Positions 14,345-25,665 of a DNA stretch of 64,000 nucleotides are shown here, one piece after another (within the stretch, counting starts at the first letter, position 1; each line of letters begins with the position of its first letter). The notes beneath the pieces are model-generated. The model was given only the letters and a program-made list of their open reading frames with translations, was not told the origin of the DNA and made no database searches. The stretch covers positions 62,001 through 126,000 of the forward strand of contig CM057062.1 of assembly GCA_029945375.1 (NCBI GenBank), in the 5' to 3' direction. This stretch comes from Agaricus subrufescens (Eukaryota > Basidiomycota > Agaricomycetes > Agaricales > Agaricaceae). The position numbers and the translations under genes are program-made.

Positions 14345-14559
14345 GGGAGCCACCACACAACGTGCACGCATGTGTGCGAGCGGGGTTAGCTTAGGCTAGA
14401 GGTCTTTTAATTAGGTTACCATAGCCATGACTGTGACGTCATCTTGCGATGTGAATCAGATTGTTCTAGAACAAGAAAGCGCAATTAACATGCACATTGC
14501 AGGGGATCCAGAGGGGATCTGCTAAAACTACTTTCAGCGTAATTCAGGTGTCCTGTTTC

Positions 14560-14860
14560 ATGACCATTGTGCTTTATTGGTGCTTTACCTTGCCTTGCTT
14601 TATCCCATTGAGATTCAACCCTCCGTACTTTGAGAGATCTAGCAATCTCCCTCTCTCTCCCGCCAAAATCAAAACCAAAAGGACAACACTAAAACATCGT
14701 TTCTTCCAGCTGGGTATGCTTAGACAAGTAATCGGGAGGGGGAAGAGGGGCGGTGGCATAGGAGATGGTGGATCTGACGCGGGACCTGGATTAGCGCAAC
14801 ATACAACAATTGAAGATACAGAATCCGGAAGTGAAGACCAATCAGAGAAGGCGAGACCGC
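14560..14860 (-). pseudogene. F-box gene 3' fragment, inverted
   Basis: Minus-strand sequence matches the C-terminal end of the F-box gene, including the purine-rich stretch coding GERERE and the block before GGLNL. It lies in the opposite orientation to the 5' stub 200 nt away, so the internal part of this F-box copy was lost with an inversion or the fragment came from another copy. Confidence 0.6.
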
Positions 14861-15262
14861 GGTTATCACTGATCAGTGCTTATACTACGGTTATTTTTAT
14901 CTGGCTTTCGGCTATTTTTATCTGAACCTGAAGCAGGCCTTCGGCTCTTCGCACCTTCGCACCTTTGAGTCTGGAGTTTCCGACAAAAATTTTGCTGCTG
15001 CCGCTGCATGCCGTAGTAGCGGCTGCCATTTCTATTCAAAATTTTATCTCGTGATAAATGGAGATCTCAGTACACCCGCTCGGGTTACCACGATTGAAGC
15101 AAGCAAATTTGTCATATATATATGTATAATGGCACTTCAAGTTGGCCCTTATCTCTCCCATGCACATACAAAGCTATCAGGTAACTCTGAAGCTATTACT
15201 CTGTTGCATCCTGCTGACGCTCATCGGTGAATACTAGCACACTTACTCGAATCCGCTCAAAA

Positions 15263-15526
15263 ATGACCAAAACACAACGACACGAGGCAGGCGTCGAGCT
15301 CAATGCCTGCAATGCGTAGGTATATACTTCCATGACTCACATTCTCTCTTATAAATTGCTTACTCTCCTACCAGACCAGGGAATAAAATGTGACGGAGTA
15401 GAACCGTCCTGCAGCAACTGCATGGATGGGGGGAACACCTGCGTCTACGCAACTGGAGTGGAAGCTGGTTTAAATACTTTACCTGCTTGGTATGCTCGAT
15501 TTGATGAGGCGGGCCAGAAATATTGA
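15263..15526 (+). pseudogene. Remnant of a Zn(II)2Cys6 transcription factor
   Basis: The stretch KCDGVEPSCSNCMDGGNTC has the spacing C-X6-C-X2-C-X6-C, the second half of a fungal Zn2Cys6 binuclear cluster. Upstream, MTKTQRHEAGVELNACNA would supply the first cysteine across an apparent intron (15,317-15,378), but I cannot find a splice that restores the second cysteine and the CRxxK motif in frame. Translation stops shortly after the cluster, so the rest of a typical 500-800 aa regulator is missing. It is either a relic or part of a very degenerate gene. Confidence 0.4.
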
Positions 15527-15529
15527 AAT

Positions 15530-16320
15530 ATATGGACACGCACGCAGGCACTTGTCTGCGTCGAGCCGGTCTGTATCAGCCCTTTGAATGCATTCATACA
15601 TACCCTAGCTTGCCATATGGATACCCGCAAACAATCGCGATGGAACTAGCAGTGCCCTTCCACTTTGTTTCAAGTAGAAATGATCAATGCTACTAAGAGT
15701 TTATGACTCGGAAAGCTCCATTTTTCGGAGAAAAGGCGCCACGTGCTTACCTTGCACGGGCGGGTAAATGTTGCGCCACTGACGCACCGTTCATGGACTT
15801 TGTAATATAGTTTCTCCGAAAAGAATGGTATGTGTGTTTATGCACTGGGCCCGGGCCGGTGTCACAATAAGCCACGTGTCTTATTGAGTAAATATTGAAA
15901 AATTTGTGACCAAAGTCACCAAAAGTCACAACGGCCCAGTGTATGTCCTTACACCCCAACGTTGGATTATAAAATGCTAGTATGACAAGTAACGAGGGTC
16001 CAGACTCCGCGGCACAATACATGAGAACGAGACCCTGTCCTGGCATCTTCAGAGGTCCGACCATCCGAGAGACTTCAGCAGATCAGATCAGGACAAATCA
16101 GATCTGGAAGAGGTGCCAGGACAATGAACCGAGTAGGATACTGGGATCCCAATTTATATCCGAGGAAGAAAGTGGTGCAGGATATCTGCCCGTTGGCCCT
16201 AGTCAAGACAATAGACACACAGCAGCAATAAGCCTAGTGACATGTCGATCAGATATTCATCGGATATATTATGAGATTTCTTCGAGACTTGACAAAACAA
16301 ATACCATTCCAATCCCTCAA
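15530..16320. other. No gene recognised
   Basis: Contains only a 162-aa open frame that runs into the 7TM fragment; I see no protein family in its upstream part. Confidence 0.45.
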
Positions 16321-16755
16321 GTCAAGTTCTTTGCTACGGTCGTGAAGCTTTTGTTTGTTACAAGACTTATCCAAAAAGCTGTCGATTACTGGATTGAAGG
16401 TAAGTTTCGCCTGCATCTCATTCAGTATGTCCAGGTCAACTTATGTCCGCTCAGGTGTGGCATGTCATAATCATAACTATAAGCCTTGGAATGGAATGAT
16501 GGGAATCCCCTTACACTGCTATGACAAATCAATATGACAAGTAATATATAGATAAGTCATTAAAGTCAAATAATTGAACCTTGACCGTATTGTAGAGTCA
16601 ATTATTTGACTTGGATTATTTATCAATATGACACATGCTTTATTCGTTTCTTGGCCAGTGCTTAGTCAAGCCCGTCACTCTGGTTACATAGAGCAAATCT
16701 TCAGGGCTGTGTTTTTGATTCAGGGCTTGCGATCACGGAGCTAGTGATGGACCCT
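16321..16755 (+). pseudogene. 7TM-like fragment
   Basis: Retains the end of exon 1 (VVKLLFVTRLIQKAVDYW), the following intron, the opening of exon 2 (GTGTGGCATGTCATAATC) and the start of exon 3 (GGCTTGCGATCACGGAGCTA), then breaks off into spacer sequence. The break is the same as in the 7TM pseudogene at 36.75-37.28 kb. Followed by a TatD pseudogene, as in the module. Confidence 0.7.
16563..16612. repeat. Perfect 15-bp inverted repeat flanked by 12-bp direct repeats
   Basis: AAGTCAAATAATTGA at 16,563-16,577 is the exact reverse complement of 16,598-16,612, with a 20-nt loop. The 12-mer ATCAATATGACA occurs on both sides (near 16,528 and 16,622). It could be a small palindromic insertion inside the 7TM fragment. 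Confidence 0.6.
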
Positions 16756-16791
16756 GCACAAACCACGATGCCAACTATTTCTCCTTAAGAC

Positions 16792-17261
16792 TTGCCCGGT
16801 AGCGATTTAGACTTGCCTGGTAGCGATAATGGCGACAAAATCGGCAGTCCAGGGAATCATGGCAGTGTGACACCTGGGAAGTTTCTTGCCTTTGAGATCG
16901 GGGATGGAGTTGTAGATGTTTGCGGGGGCCAGGCGGGGACCATGTATGGGGTGTCTGTTTCGAGAAGGATTCAAAGAGGGGCTGTGGGATTCGAGGTGGA
17001 CATGTTTTTATCACGGCGGAGGTATTGGGGTTGGTGGAGTATGTGATAACGCCTGGAGGGAGATTTAGAAAGAAGAATGGATCTGAGGAAGGTTGACTTG
17101 TGGTCCTTTGGTAGTTTGTCTCTTAATATGGATTCGGTGTCGTGGTCGGCTTCGCGGGTGTTGATGGTCAAGTGTTTGCCGAGCTTGATGGCCTGTTTGA
17201 GTTGTCTGCGAAAGACGGCGCATTGGATGTCGCAGGGAGAGTTGTTGTAGTGCATCAGCAA
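16792..17261 (-). pseudogene. Truncated TatD copy next to the hAT insertion
   Basis: Shares with the 13.4 kb copy the CGA-to-TGA nonsense codon (plus strand TCA at 16,971-16,973). It has also lost exon 3 and flanking DNA: sequence jumps from the acceptor of the last exon (GGCGTTATCACATA on the minus strand) to the block coding LPKDHK. The 5' part ends near SPCDIQ, 18 nt before the target duplication of the hAT element. The C-terminal 30 codons are also missing. Confidence 0.8.
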
Positions 17262-17278
17262 TCCGGCTCAAAGATTGC

Positions 17279-17286
17279 AGTGATTG
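17279..17286. repeat. hAT target-site duplication, left
   Basis: AGTGATTG, identical to 35,980-35,987. Eight base pairs is the usual hAT duplication length. Confidence 0.88.
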
Positions 17287-17297
17287 CAGTGTTGTGC
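17287..17297 (+). repeat. hAT terminal inverted repeat, left
   Basis: CAGTGTTGTGC; reverse complement is found at 35,969-35,979. Confidence 0.88.
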
Positions 17298-17596
17298 GAA
17301 TCAATGACTAGTCACTGTCATCAGGTGCCAGTCAATGACGGTCACTTGACTAGTCAATTGACTGATACTGATGTCGGCTATACCGCTTTTGGTATAGTCA
17401 AGGAAATGCGCCGCTTATTCAAAGTTGATTGACCTACAATTTCTTTCCAAAATCATAGATATGCCAGTAATAAATTTGCATGAACTTGTGAAAGCGTGAA
17501 ATTTTGAGGGATAGCTGGTAGTATATACTATGACTAGCAAATACAAAAATCAATTCATCAAAAGGGCTGTATAGACATCAAAAACTGAATTTTCGT

Positions 17597-20500
17597 TTAT
17601 GAAACTAATAATTGCTCAATTGTCGCATCAACTCCGAAATCGGTATCATCGTCATCATTAGAGCTCCAGCCACTATTCAGAAGATCATAGAGTGATAGTT
17701 CTGCCTCTTCTGAGTGCTCTGCGCTGTCAGAGATAAGTTTAAGCCACGTAGGATTCTCGTAATTGAAGAGGTCAGAGATTGGAATAAGAGGGAACCTCGT
17801 TATGGAACTTGGTTGGGGTGGTGGAATTGTTGAGGGCACCGAAGTTGAAGGATTGATGGTAGAAGTCGAAGGTAGAGAAGAATTGGATACTGGTGTTGCT
17901 TGAATAGGAAATACCGGATTATTGTCTCTTGCATCATCAATCAGTTGGGATTGATAAGAATCGATTAAATCCCGGATTATTGAAGGTGGCGATGTTTCAT
18001 TTGCATTATCGGTATCTGTTGATAGTCCATCCTCTTGGGATATATCATTAAAACCACTCAGTAGTGGAGGATCAGACGATGGCAGACTGGATGCTGACCC
18101 TACTGGTGCAAGGGGCCTTGTTGCATCAGTTGTGGCCGGGTTTTGATCTCGAAGTCGCTTTGTCAACCACTCTCTTCTATTTTTTTCCCAAAGATGCTCG
18201 TCACAAACCTGAAGAGCAAGCTCACTAAGATTGGAAAGGGTACTGTTTCCCATGCGGTTGCGAAGTTTTGTGAGTGTGTTTCCGAATTTACTGAATAATC
18301 GTTCACAGGATGCGGAGTTGGCCGTGATGGAGAAAAGACGGCGTGCAAAGATTAGGAACGATGATTCCGGACTTCCACCGAGATGGAAACTTTGAAGAAT
18401 AGCATTTGGATTTGGTGCACAATGCTAGATAACAGGTATCAGCTAACGTCTATGAAATTTTGTGATGTATTTACCTCATGGGAAGCAATTGTAAACTCAA
18501 TATCAATTGAGTCTTGGAGGTTTGCGAAGTTATTGGTACGCCGTAAATAATTTACAGCATCCACAGCAAACTCGATAGATGGATCAGCAGAAAAGAAGCG
18601 CTTGTAGAGCCGCTTCAATAGGCCCAAGGCACTAGCGAGATGGAGGCCAGAGGATTTGGAAAATGGAGTAAGCTGGTAAAAAGGATGGACAATAATAGCT
18701 GCGATAAATGGTTCTTGATCAGCTTTTGCCCACCGAGCCTCCAAACTTTGAAGAATTGTTTGACATGCACGCATGTCTTCAGAGCTTTCAACTTGAAGGT
18801 CGCTATAGATATAGTGCAGATATCCAAATGTGAGAATCACCGTGTCGAGACAACAAAATGCTGCCTGAACTGTATTTATGGCTGCTCCAAGTGGTTCAAG
18901 ATGACGAATAACTCTAAAAATAAAAATAAGTATCTCGAACAGGTAAAACATTGAATGTAATTGCATACTGTCGCATACTATCCCAGAAGATTGGATCTCT
19001 GATAATCGCTACCATCTGAGCGGCTTTATCTTTTGCCGTCTTGTCACCCCTGATAAAAAGCCGATCCTTTTCCGATCTCCCCATTTCTGTAGCAATGACC
19101 GCACAAAGTAGACTTTCAATCGCTACAAGTCGCTGATAAGCACGAAGATGGGCAGTCCATCTTGTGAGAACCGGTCGAATGATTGTAGTTGGGTGTTTAT
19201 TTTGTCGAACCTGCTCTTCTTGAATCAAACCGAGTAAAAGTGTTTTGCTTCGGAGCCAGGTGATCAGATGCTTGGCATTTTCAGTGTGTTTGATATGTGC
19301 GCAACCGTTCTTGAAATAATCACCAACAATCAAATTTATCTGTAGACAGAATAAGAAAGTGAACTACAAAGTACAGGTAGCACTGACCTGGTGGGCGTAG
19401 CAGTCAAGTACAACCACACTCGGGAATTTCTTGACAAAATCACGCCGAGCTTGCCTTGTCTCACCAGACGCATCCGTGGTGATTGCTACGACTACAACAT
19501 TCCAATCTTTCTCAACCTCATGGTAGACAGCGGTGAGAATCTCTAAAAATATTTTTGCTGTCTTGCGACGAGTGGTTACATCAACGACTTTGACAGTGTA
19601 TATCTATTTTAGTCCAAAGATTGTATTAGCACAATTCAATACCTATATTCTGATTGGTAGATGTACCTTTGTAATGAGAGTGATCATGAACGCAATAAAA
19701 TGGCGGTTGTTTTTTGCTGTCCATCCATCAGCCTGTAAGGTTACAAAACCACCGGTTGTAGATTTCTTGTTGATAGCTTGAATGTGCTTGACAAGACCAG
19801 GAATTATTCGGTTTGTCAAAACTTTACGAGAAGGTATTTGTGCTGCCGGAGCAAGTTCTTCAATGAGTGCAATAAATTCCATGTTCTCGATCCAAGACAG
19901 TGATAACCCAGCTGAGGCAGTGATACGAGCGAGCCGGTATTCAAACACCTGCTGTCGTTCTGCAGTCCACGGAATGCTAGGGCTTTGGAGATGGATATTT
20001 GAATTAGAACCTGATCGAGTGAGGCTACGTGAACTTGCAAAGTTCATGATCGAGCTTGATATATGAGGTGATGGTTGCGGTGTTGAACGTCCTGACAAAA
20101 GTAGTGGACTCAAATCGGGAGTAAAATGCAAACTTGAGCTACTGTTGGAGCCGAGAACCTGAACAGCCGGGGTTGAGATTGGCGGAGTAGAGGTAGAAAC
20201 TGAGGGGGTAGAAGATGGGAGTGATACCGCAGATGTTTGTACTGTTAAAGGAGGGGTTGAAACAAGTGACTCGGAGGGTGTACTTGGAATAGTTGGGAAT
20301 GATGGGACCGATGGTATAAATCCACTCGAAGGACCCCCACCAGCCTGCCAGTGCGTCTGAAGTGAGGAATGAGCCAGGGCCATCTGAAGACTCCTTCCAA
20401 CACGTCGAGTGCGGACAGGTGAGTGTCCGGTTGATTTTGTTGCAGATGGGGAGTAATATGCGGCCAAGCGGACTTCGGTCTCTTGCAGTGGACAGTTAGC

Positions 20501-20924
20501 AATGTGATTCAACAAAGTTGAGGCAGCAGAACGACGCCATCCGCGGCCAATTTGGCTTGAGTGGTCCTCTGCCTTTATAGACCATACTAGAACGTCATTT
20601 AATGTGAAAACATCGTTAAAAAAGCAATAATACTGGTTGCTTACAGTATGACTCAATACCAGCCCGGTTTTGCGGCATGTTAAGAGTAATCCCATTTTGA
20701 GATGCCACCTCATTTTCATTCTCTACAGCTAAGATATGCGACTCAAAACAGCGCATACAATAAACCTTCCATTTATCACCAGTCCGGGCAGCCTGGCTGC
20801 GTATTTTGCGACCAGGATGGTCATAGTAAAACTGATTCCACCAACCAGCAACAGTGGTGGTGCGTATTGGAAATGCAGTAGCAGGGGTTGTATAAAGCGG
20901 TGTTGGGGCGTCGTAAGGATGCAT
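17597..20924 (-). CDS. hAT transposase (1017 aa)
   Basis: Cuts and moves hAT elements. Six exons on the minus strand: 20924-20645, 20586-19667, 19603-19388, 19339-18969, 18913-18475, 18424-17597; phases join without a stop. N-terminus has a BED-type zinc finger (WWNQFYYDH, then CMRC, then HIANC after the first intron). A Ser/Pro/Thr-rich linker follows, then the RNase H-like core: LQADGWT (D about 381) and ITTDASGETRQAR (D about 444), VVLDCYAHQ, VLTRWTAHLRAY. The C-terminal dimerisation block ANSASCERLFSKFGNTLTKL is at about 777-797, followed by the short IPISDLFNYENPTWLKLI motif. The gene is complete, but the nested element lies only 173 bp upstream of its start codon, so its promoter has probably been replaced. 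Confidence 0.9.
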
Positions 20925-21095
20925 TCTCGAAGAGGTGAAACGGTGAACTATCACCCTTCTATTTAAAATTGGGGCACAGGGGATAGAGATGGTTCTCAAT
21001 TCTTATCAAACTATATCTGTCACATCGGATAATTTCACAAAGTACATCGAAGCTACGGATGCCGAGTGTAACCTAATAACTGTTTCTCGATTGGC

Positions 21096-21097
21096 TA
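21096..21097. repeat. Inner-element target duplication, left (TA)
   Basis: TA here and at 35,747-35,748 flank the inner inverted repeats. An equally good reading is AT with the element starting one base further in. Confidence 0.55.
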
Positions 21098-21110
21098 TGT
21101 CGGAAATTTC
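21098..21110 (+). repeat. Inner terminal inverted repeat, left
   Basis: TGTCGGAAATTTC, exact inverse of 35,734-35,746. It is followed within 90 bp by TATTTAGGTAAC and TACCTAAATAG-like motifs that recall the TTAGG motifs of the right end. Confidence 0.75.
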
Positions 21111-21480
21111 TAAACGGGGTATTTAGGTAACACCCCCTGAATTACCCTTTAAAGGCCTTGCCGGCCAGCATGAGTACCTAAATAGTTACCGTAACTACAA
21201 TAACGTCTTTTTACCAGACTGTACGTACAATAATGTTTGGTCCTGGCTAAATAGATCTTATTAGAGTAAACAGACCTTAATAGTACATTTGTTTTCAATC
21301 AATGTCACAATGTATGATGTTCGCATCACGTATATTTAAAACATTGTAAATAGACGTATGATAATATTCCAAAAAAAGATACCGCTGCAAGCTACAAGTC
21401 TTCTCCTTAGATCCATAAACCAAGCATAAAATTCAACGGAAAGGTATGATGCAGGCTCTACACAGGTCAATCAAGACGAC

Positions 21481-22146
21481 CTAGTGTGAAAGATATACGG
21501 AGAATGCATAATTTCCTTCAACTTGTTGTTCCCCATGATAGGATGCCTTTTTTATACCTCCTTGGAAAGACGCTGGGAGATTCAAATCCTTTGGTGCGTG
21601 TATGCCCCCCACATGGCGACCGTGGTTGTCAAACACCCGAAGCGTTGCGTGCGAGTGGTTCGAGACGGAACAGAGGGAACCAGAGCGGTGAAACCCACAT
21701 CTGGTAGAAGATACGTGACAATGATAAAAAAAAAGACTAGAGCGAACGACGAACCTGATTTGGGCCCAAAGAATGCCCGAAACCTTTTTTTTACTCGCGT
21801 ACTTCGCGACCTTTGGCCACATCTCCTTTATAGAACGCGTGATAGCGTCATCCAACTCTGCCGTGTCTGTGCTCGTTGTCGTAATTCGATAAACCCGGAT
21901 GATTCGCTGTTCCGGTCCAGCCGTCGATATAGGGACCGAAGTGAATGAAGCCCAGCGAATGAGATGTCGTGGGACTCTGTATGAGTGTGTGCGGACAAGT
22001 TTGTAGAGGTCTCGCATTGTGTGCGGCGTGGAGGAGCCAAGCGACAGTCGATCTGCGTGTGAGGAAAGAGAATGACAAACACCAGTACGCACCTTAAGTT
22101 TTAATAAAGACCCAAACAATGGCGTACAAACGTCGCCAAGAACCAT
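21481..22146 (-). CDS. Hypothetical small protein inside the inner element
   Basis: A 221-codon open frame starting MVLGDVCTPLFGSLLK. An internal stretch of about 100 residues (RVPRHLIRWASF to KKVSGILWAQIR) looks protein-like, and a candidate intron (about 21,705-21,765 on the plus strand) joins it in frame to CGFHRSGSLCSVSNHSH. The start region is less convincing: another GT-AG pair (GTGCGT..ACGCAG) would shift the frame. I do not recognise a family. It may be a real cargo gene, a degenerate gene, or chance. Confidence 0.35.
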   Translation of the reverse strand: MVLGDVCTPLFGSLLKLKVRTGVCHSLSSHADRLSLGSSTPHTMRDLYKLVRTHSYRVPRHLIRWASFTSVPISTAGPEQRIIRVYRITTTSTDTAELDDAITRSIKEMWPKVAKYASKKKVSGILWAQIRFVVRSSLFFYHCHVSSTRCGFHRSGSLCSVSNHSHATLRVFDNHGRHVGGIHAPKDLNLPASFQGGIKKASYHGEQQVEGNYAFSVYLSH

Positions 22147-22880
22147 GCTAACCCTTCAGTTTTCCAGATCCCTTATGGAAGCTAACCAACCCACAGTTCA
22201 GCCTTCGTTACATGTGTTTTGTACAACTACGGCGGCGCAGCGACGAGGACACAAGAAAAGGTGCGCGATTTGGTCGTTCAGAATTAGAACAACGCTTCGC
22301 AAAGAATATCCAGTGTGTATTTGCTTAGCAGGTTACTTTGAAAGAGTTGAGGGCGACTCGGAAGGCTAATTCATACGCTCTATGGGGCAATAAGAGCCAT
22401 GGAGGGAGCGCTTCGAGGGTACACGCCGGAAGTGAATTTGATACCAGTGTTTATATTCACCTAAACGGCCAAAGCAGTCAGCATTTTTAAACAGGAAAAG
22501 GACTTACATTACCAACATGCGAGTACGTTTGGCCTCTTGAACTCAGGAAATCAAACGCGAACGTTCATAGGGTTCAAGGCCAGCTTATAGCACCACTTCC
22601 GCTGTCGCTTGCTGAAGACCTGCCAAGTACTATATTTAACATTGTGTAATTACTAGAGAAAGATATAAGAGACATTAGCAGAAGATGAGGTGAATTGAGC
22701 TGAACAATACAAACTTACCACAAGTGACAATGCATTGAATGCGTCTGGTGAATATTATGATAGTAACTACGGCATTAAACAAGTACTAGTTTTAAATTAC
22801 CCCGAGTCTACATGTAAAAACGCCGGCCAAACAGTCCAAGAGAAAACGAACACGTAACGAATATACAATGATCCCAAGCT
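22147..22880. other. No gene recognised
   Basis: Between the small open frame and the end of the 893-aa gene; AT-rich, nothing identified. Confidence 0.5.
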
Positions 22881-25665
22881 TTAACCACAGTATGTATTGA
22901 TAAAATCCGTTGACCACCTTTCAACAGCTGCAGTGACCCTTCTACCTTCCCCAAATCCTCGCGTGTTGACCCGCCACTGCGTCGCTGTTAACAGAAGCCT
23001 GGAATTAATTACATTTCCTTCATTGATGATCGAAGCCTCGCGCTCCTTGAATTGATGCTCTAACCGCGCATGCCAGCGTCCTTGATCGGCCCCGCCACCT
23101 TCAAACGTGCTAACGAGAGGAAACCACGATTGCTTCTTGATGTTATTACCAGACCCTACAGCATACGTCAGTATTAAATGCTAAGTGTTAATGCATTTCT
23201 GAACTTACCAGGAAAGCTTTGGTAGATACCACACAGGAGGTCAAGTTCATCAACAGTGAGGTCATCGTCGACATATTCTTTTCCGTCTTTATCCCACGCA
23301 CAAAAATTCAAGGCGGGATTTTGGTGCAACCCCGAAGGCCCTTTCAATGCTTCGCTAACCCCCACGCCCTCCGCCAAAGCTAACCGACGAACATAGCCAC
23401 CGCGTAAAACTGCGGCACGGCCGCGCCAAGATAGTAAAATAGACTCGCACCTCTGCTTCCAGAAGTCATAATCGTTGCGGGTGAATACGTGATCCGAGAA
23501 TACCATTGAAATCATGGAGCATGGCAAGTCATCACGCAAAACCTTGAGACCAATTCGTCTGGATAAAGTGCGAAACGGGACTCCTGCCAGAACCAGCTCG
23601 ACAGCAATGTCCTGGTCATTGTAAGTTTCGGGAAGACGACAGATCATGAGGGCGGCGGTAGCGGTGTACACGGCAATGCTCCAAGTGACAGTTGACAAAT
23701 CACCAAAATCAAACATATAGAGGTTTGTCTCGCCCCCTCGAACCCGTTTGATGGATCGCAAGCGGCGGCAAAACTTGAGAGGAGCAGGGGAATTGGGAGC
23801 CAAGTCCCAAACAGCGGCAGGGGGGGTTCTTCTTTCCTTGTTGTCTAACTGTAGCGCGAATTCAATGAAAGCTTTGCCCATAGGTGTCGCCCATAGGGCG
23901 CTGTTGATTTTGACGAGGGTTGTACCGGTGATGGCAAGGAGGACTTTGATGTCGGCGAGTGGCGCCAGTAGACCTTCCTGCATTGACAGCCCATGGGGGG
24001 GTATGAACCCATAGAACTTGGTAAGTATTTCCAGCACTTCCAGACGCGACCGTTCCTTCTCATGCACAGGCACGGGCACCATCGCATTGTGCAGAGAGGG
24101 AGGGGGAATTGCTGAGCCAGCAGTAGATGGTGGAGGGAATGCAGAGCTGGATGTAATCAGAGGAGCCTTCGCCGGTGTGGGGATTGGGGATTCGTGCCGC
24201 TCAGCCGAAGCTGACTCACGGTCTCCTACAGTTAATGTGGCGGATAAAGCCTGCTCTTCTTCGTCTGAAGACTCGTAAGTATCATCGACCCATTCTTCGC
24301 AGATATTCCACTCATTGCAGAAGGCATCGTAGCGGGCCTCTCCCGGACGGGCATCTTCCAAGGTCTCACCGCGGTCACGCTTGGGAACCAGAGTTCGTGT
24401 GAACTTCGGCGGAGTATCCAAGTTCCAGTCCCAAACATACACTGCAGCACTTGCAGTAGGAGGTGTTCTTTCGCGGTTGAGCCTACTTTGACGAGCTGCC
24501 GGGCTTTCTTTGAGGAGCATCTTTTCATGACGCTCTTCATGCTCGCGTAGAAACGGTCCCCAAACAGCTTCTCCTGACTTGACAACGGATCGGAGCCGAC
24601 CATCCTTCCAAACTACTTTGCTCAGTTGGGAAGGAGAAGACGGGTGCGGAGAGGAGGAGCGGATAGGAGCGGAATCTGTGGCGGTAACAGGAGGTGGGCT
24701 GACCGGCATGTACTGATACTCTGTCGGAACATATGAGAAGATTGTAAACTTAAGACCACCAAAGACGTACCGTTCAAGAGCATGTCGTCCCATTCATTTT
24801 GAGTACTGTAGACAAACGAAGGCGGGGCAGGGGATATGACGGTTGTAGCGGCTTGAAGTATTTCAGGAGGGGGTGTCATAAACGGGAAGTTGAGATGCTG
24901 GCTTTGTGCAACCTCTCTACGACCCCAGCGATACCATACCGGTACTCCGCAATGGTCCAACCACGATGGCGACGGTTGAGAGGGTTGATCATCGGGGTTA
25001 TGTAGAAAAACACCTGCCCTATTTGCATCCCAAAAGCGCTGGAGTAAAGGGGCACAGCGCAAAGACTCCCAAACGCTGATTCGACTCTTATCCCACATCA
25101 CCAAGATTTTGTACCACTCTGTCGGAGAGATACCCTCCAGGTATTTTGGATCTTCCGGTACCATCTTGAGCATCCAGTACAACAAGGCGATCCACATCGC
25201 GAACCAATCGCGTCCTTGATGGGCGTAGTGCCACGTCTCGCCCTCTGAAGGATGACTACTCGTATATCCCCATTTTTGTGTTGAATATGGCGCCAGGTAT
25301 TCTATATTCCACCGCCGAGACAAAATGCCCAATACTTCAGTAATTAACGTCTCAACGGCCAACCATCGGTTCTGAGAAAGAAACGGCAGCATGCGTTGGG
25401 TATTTTCAGTATTTACGAGCAAGTGTCGGGGCATGTAGCCGAGGTCTTCCACTAAGGCGCCATTCCAGCACACAGGGCGACGCGGCACAAAACCTAACCA
25501 CGGCATCTTGGGCGACCACCAATACGGCTCCTCAAATTTATCCACGCCAACGTTATTAAAAATTTTGATGTCGTCTTCAAGCAGTTCACCAGGTAACTGC
25601 ACATCTCTGCTACAGTTGGGCGAGTAGTATATATCGCCCCCAATAAGATAAGCGCGGCCTGGCAT
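22881..25665 (-). CDS. Conserved Agaricomycete protein of unknown function (893 aa)
   Basis: Three exons: 25665-24771, 24720-23209, 23155-22881; phases join cleanly and total 894 codons. I recognise the pattern of a large, lineage-expanded Agaricomycete family with no known function: an N-terminal region rich in Trp and aromatic residues (PYWWSPKMPWLGFVPRR, HYAHQGRDWFAMW), a basic stretch ARQSRLNRERTPP with VYVWDW, ARYDAFCNEWNICEEW followed by an acidic run, and C-terminal motifs NLYMFDFGDLSTVTW, DIAVELVLAGVPFRTL, GRAAVLRGGYVRRLAL, KGPSGLH, YVDDDLTVDELDLLCGIY, WFPLVSTFEGGGADQGRW. No catalytic motif is evident. It lies divergently from the TET/JBP gene, 834 bp away, inside the transposon, so it is probably cargo or an accessory transposition protein. 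The family assignment is from memory and was not searched. Confidence 0.8.
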
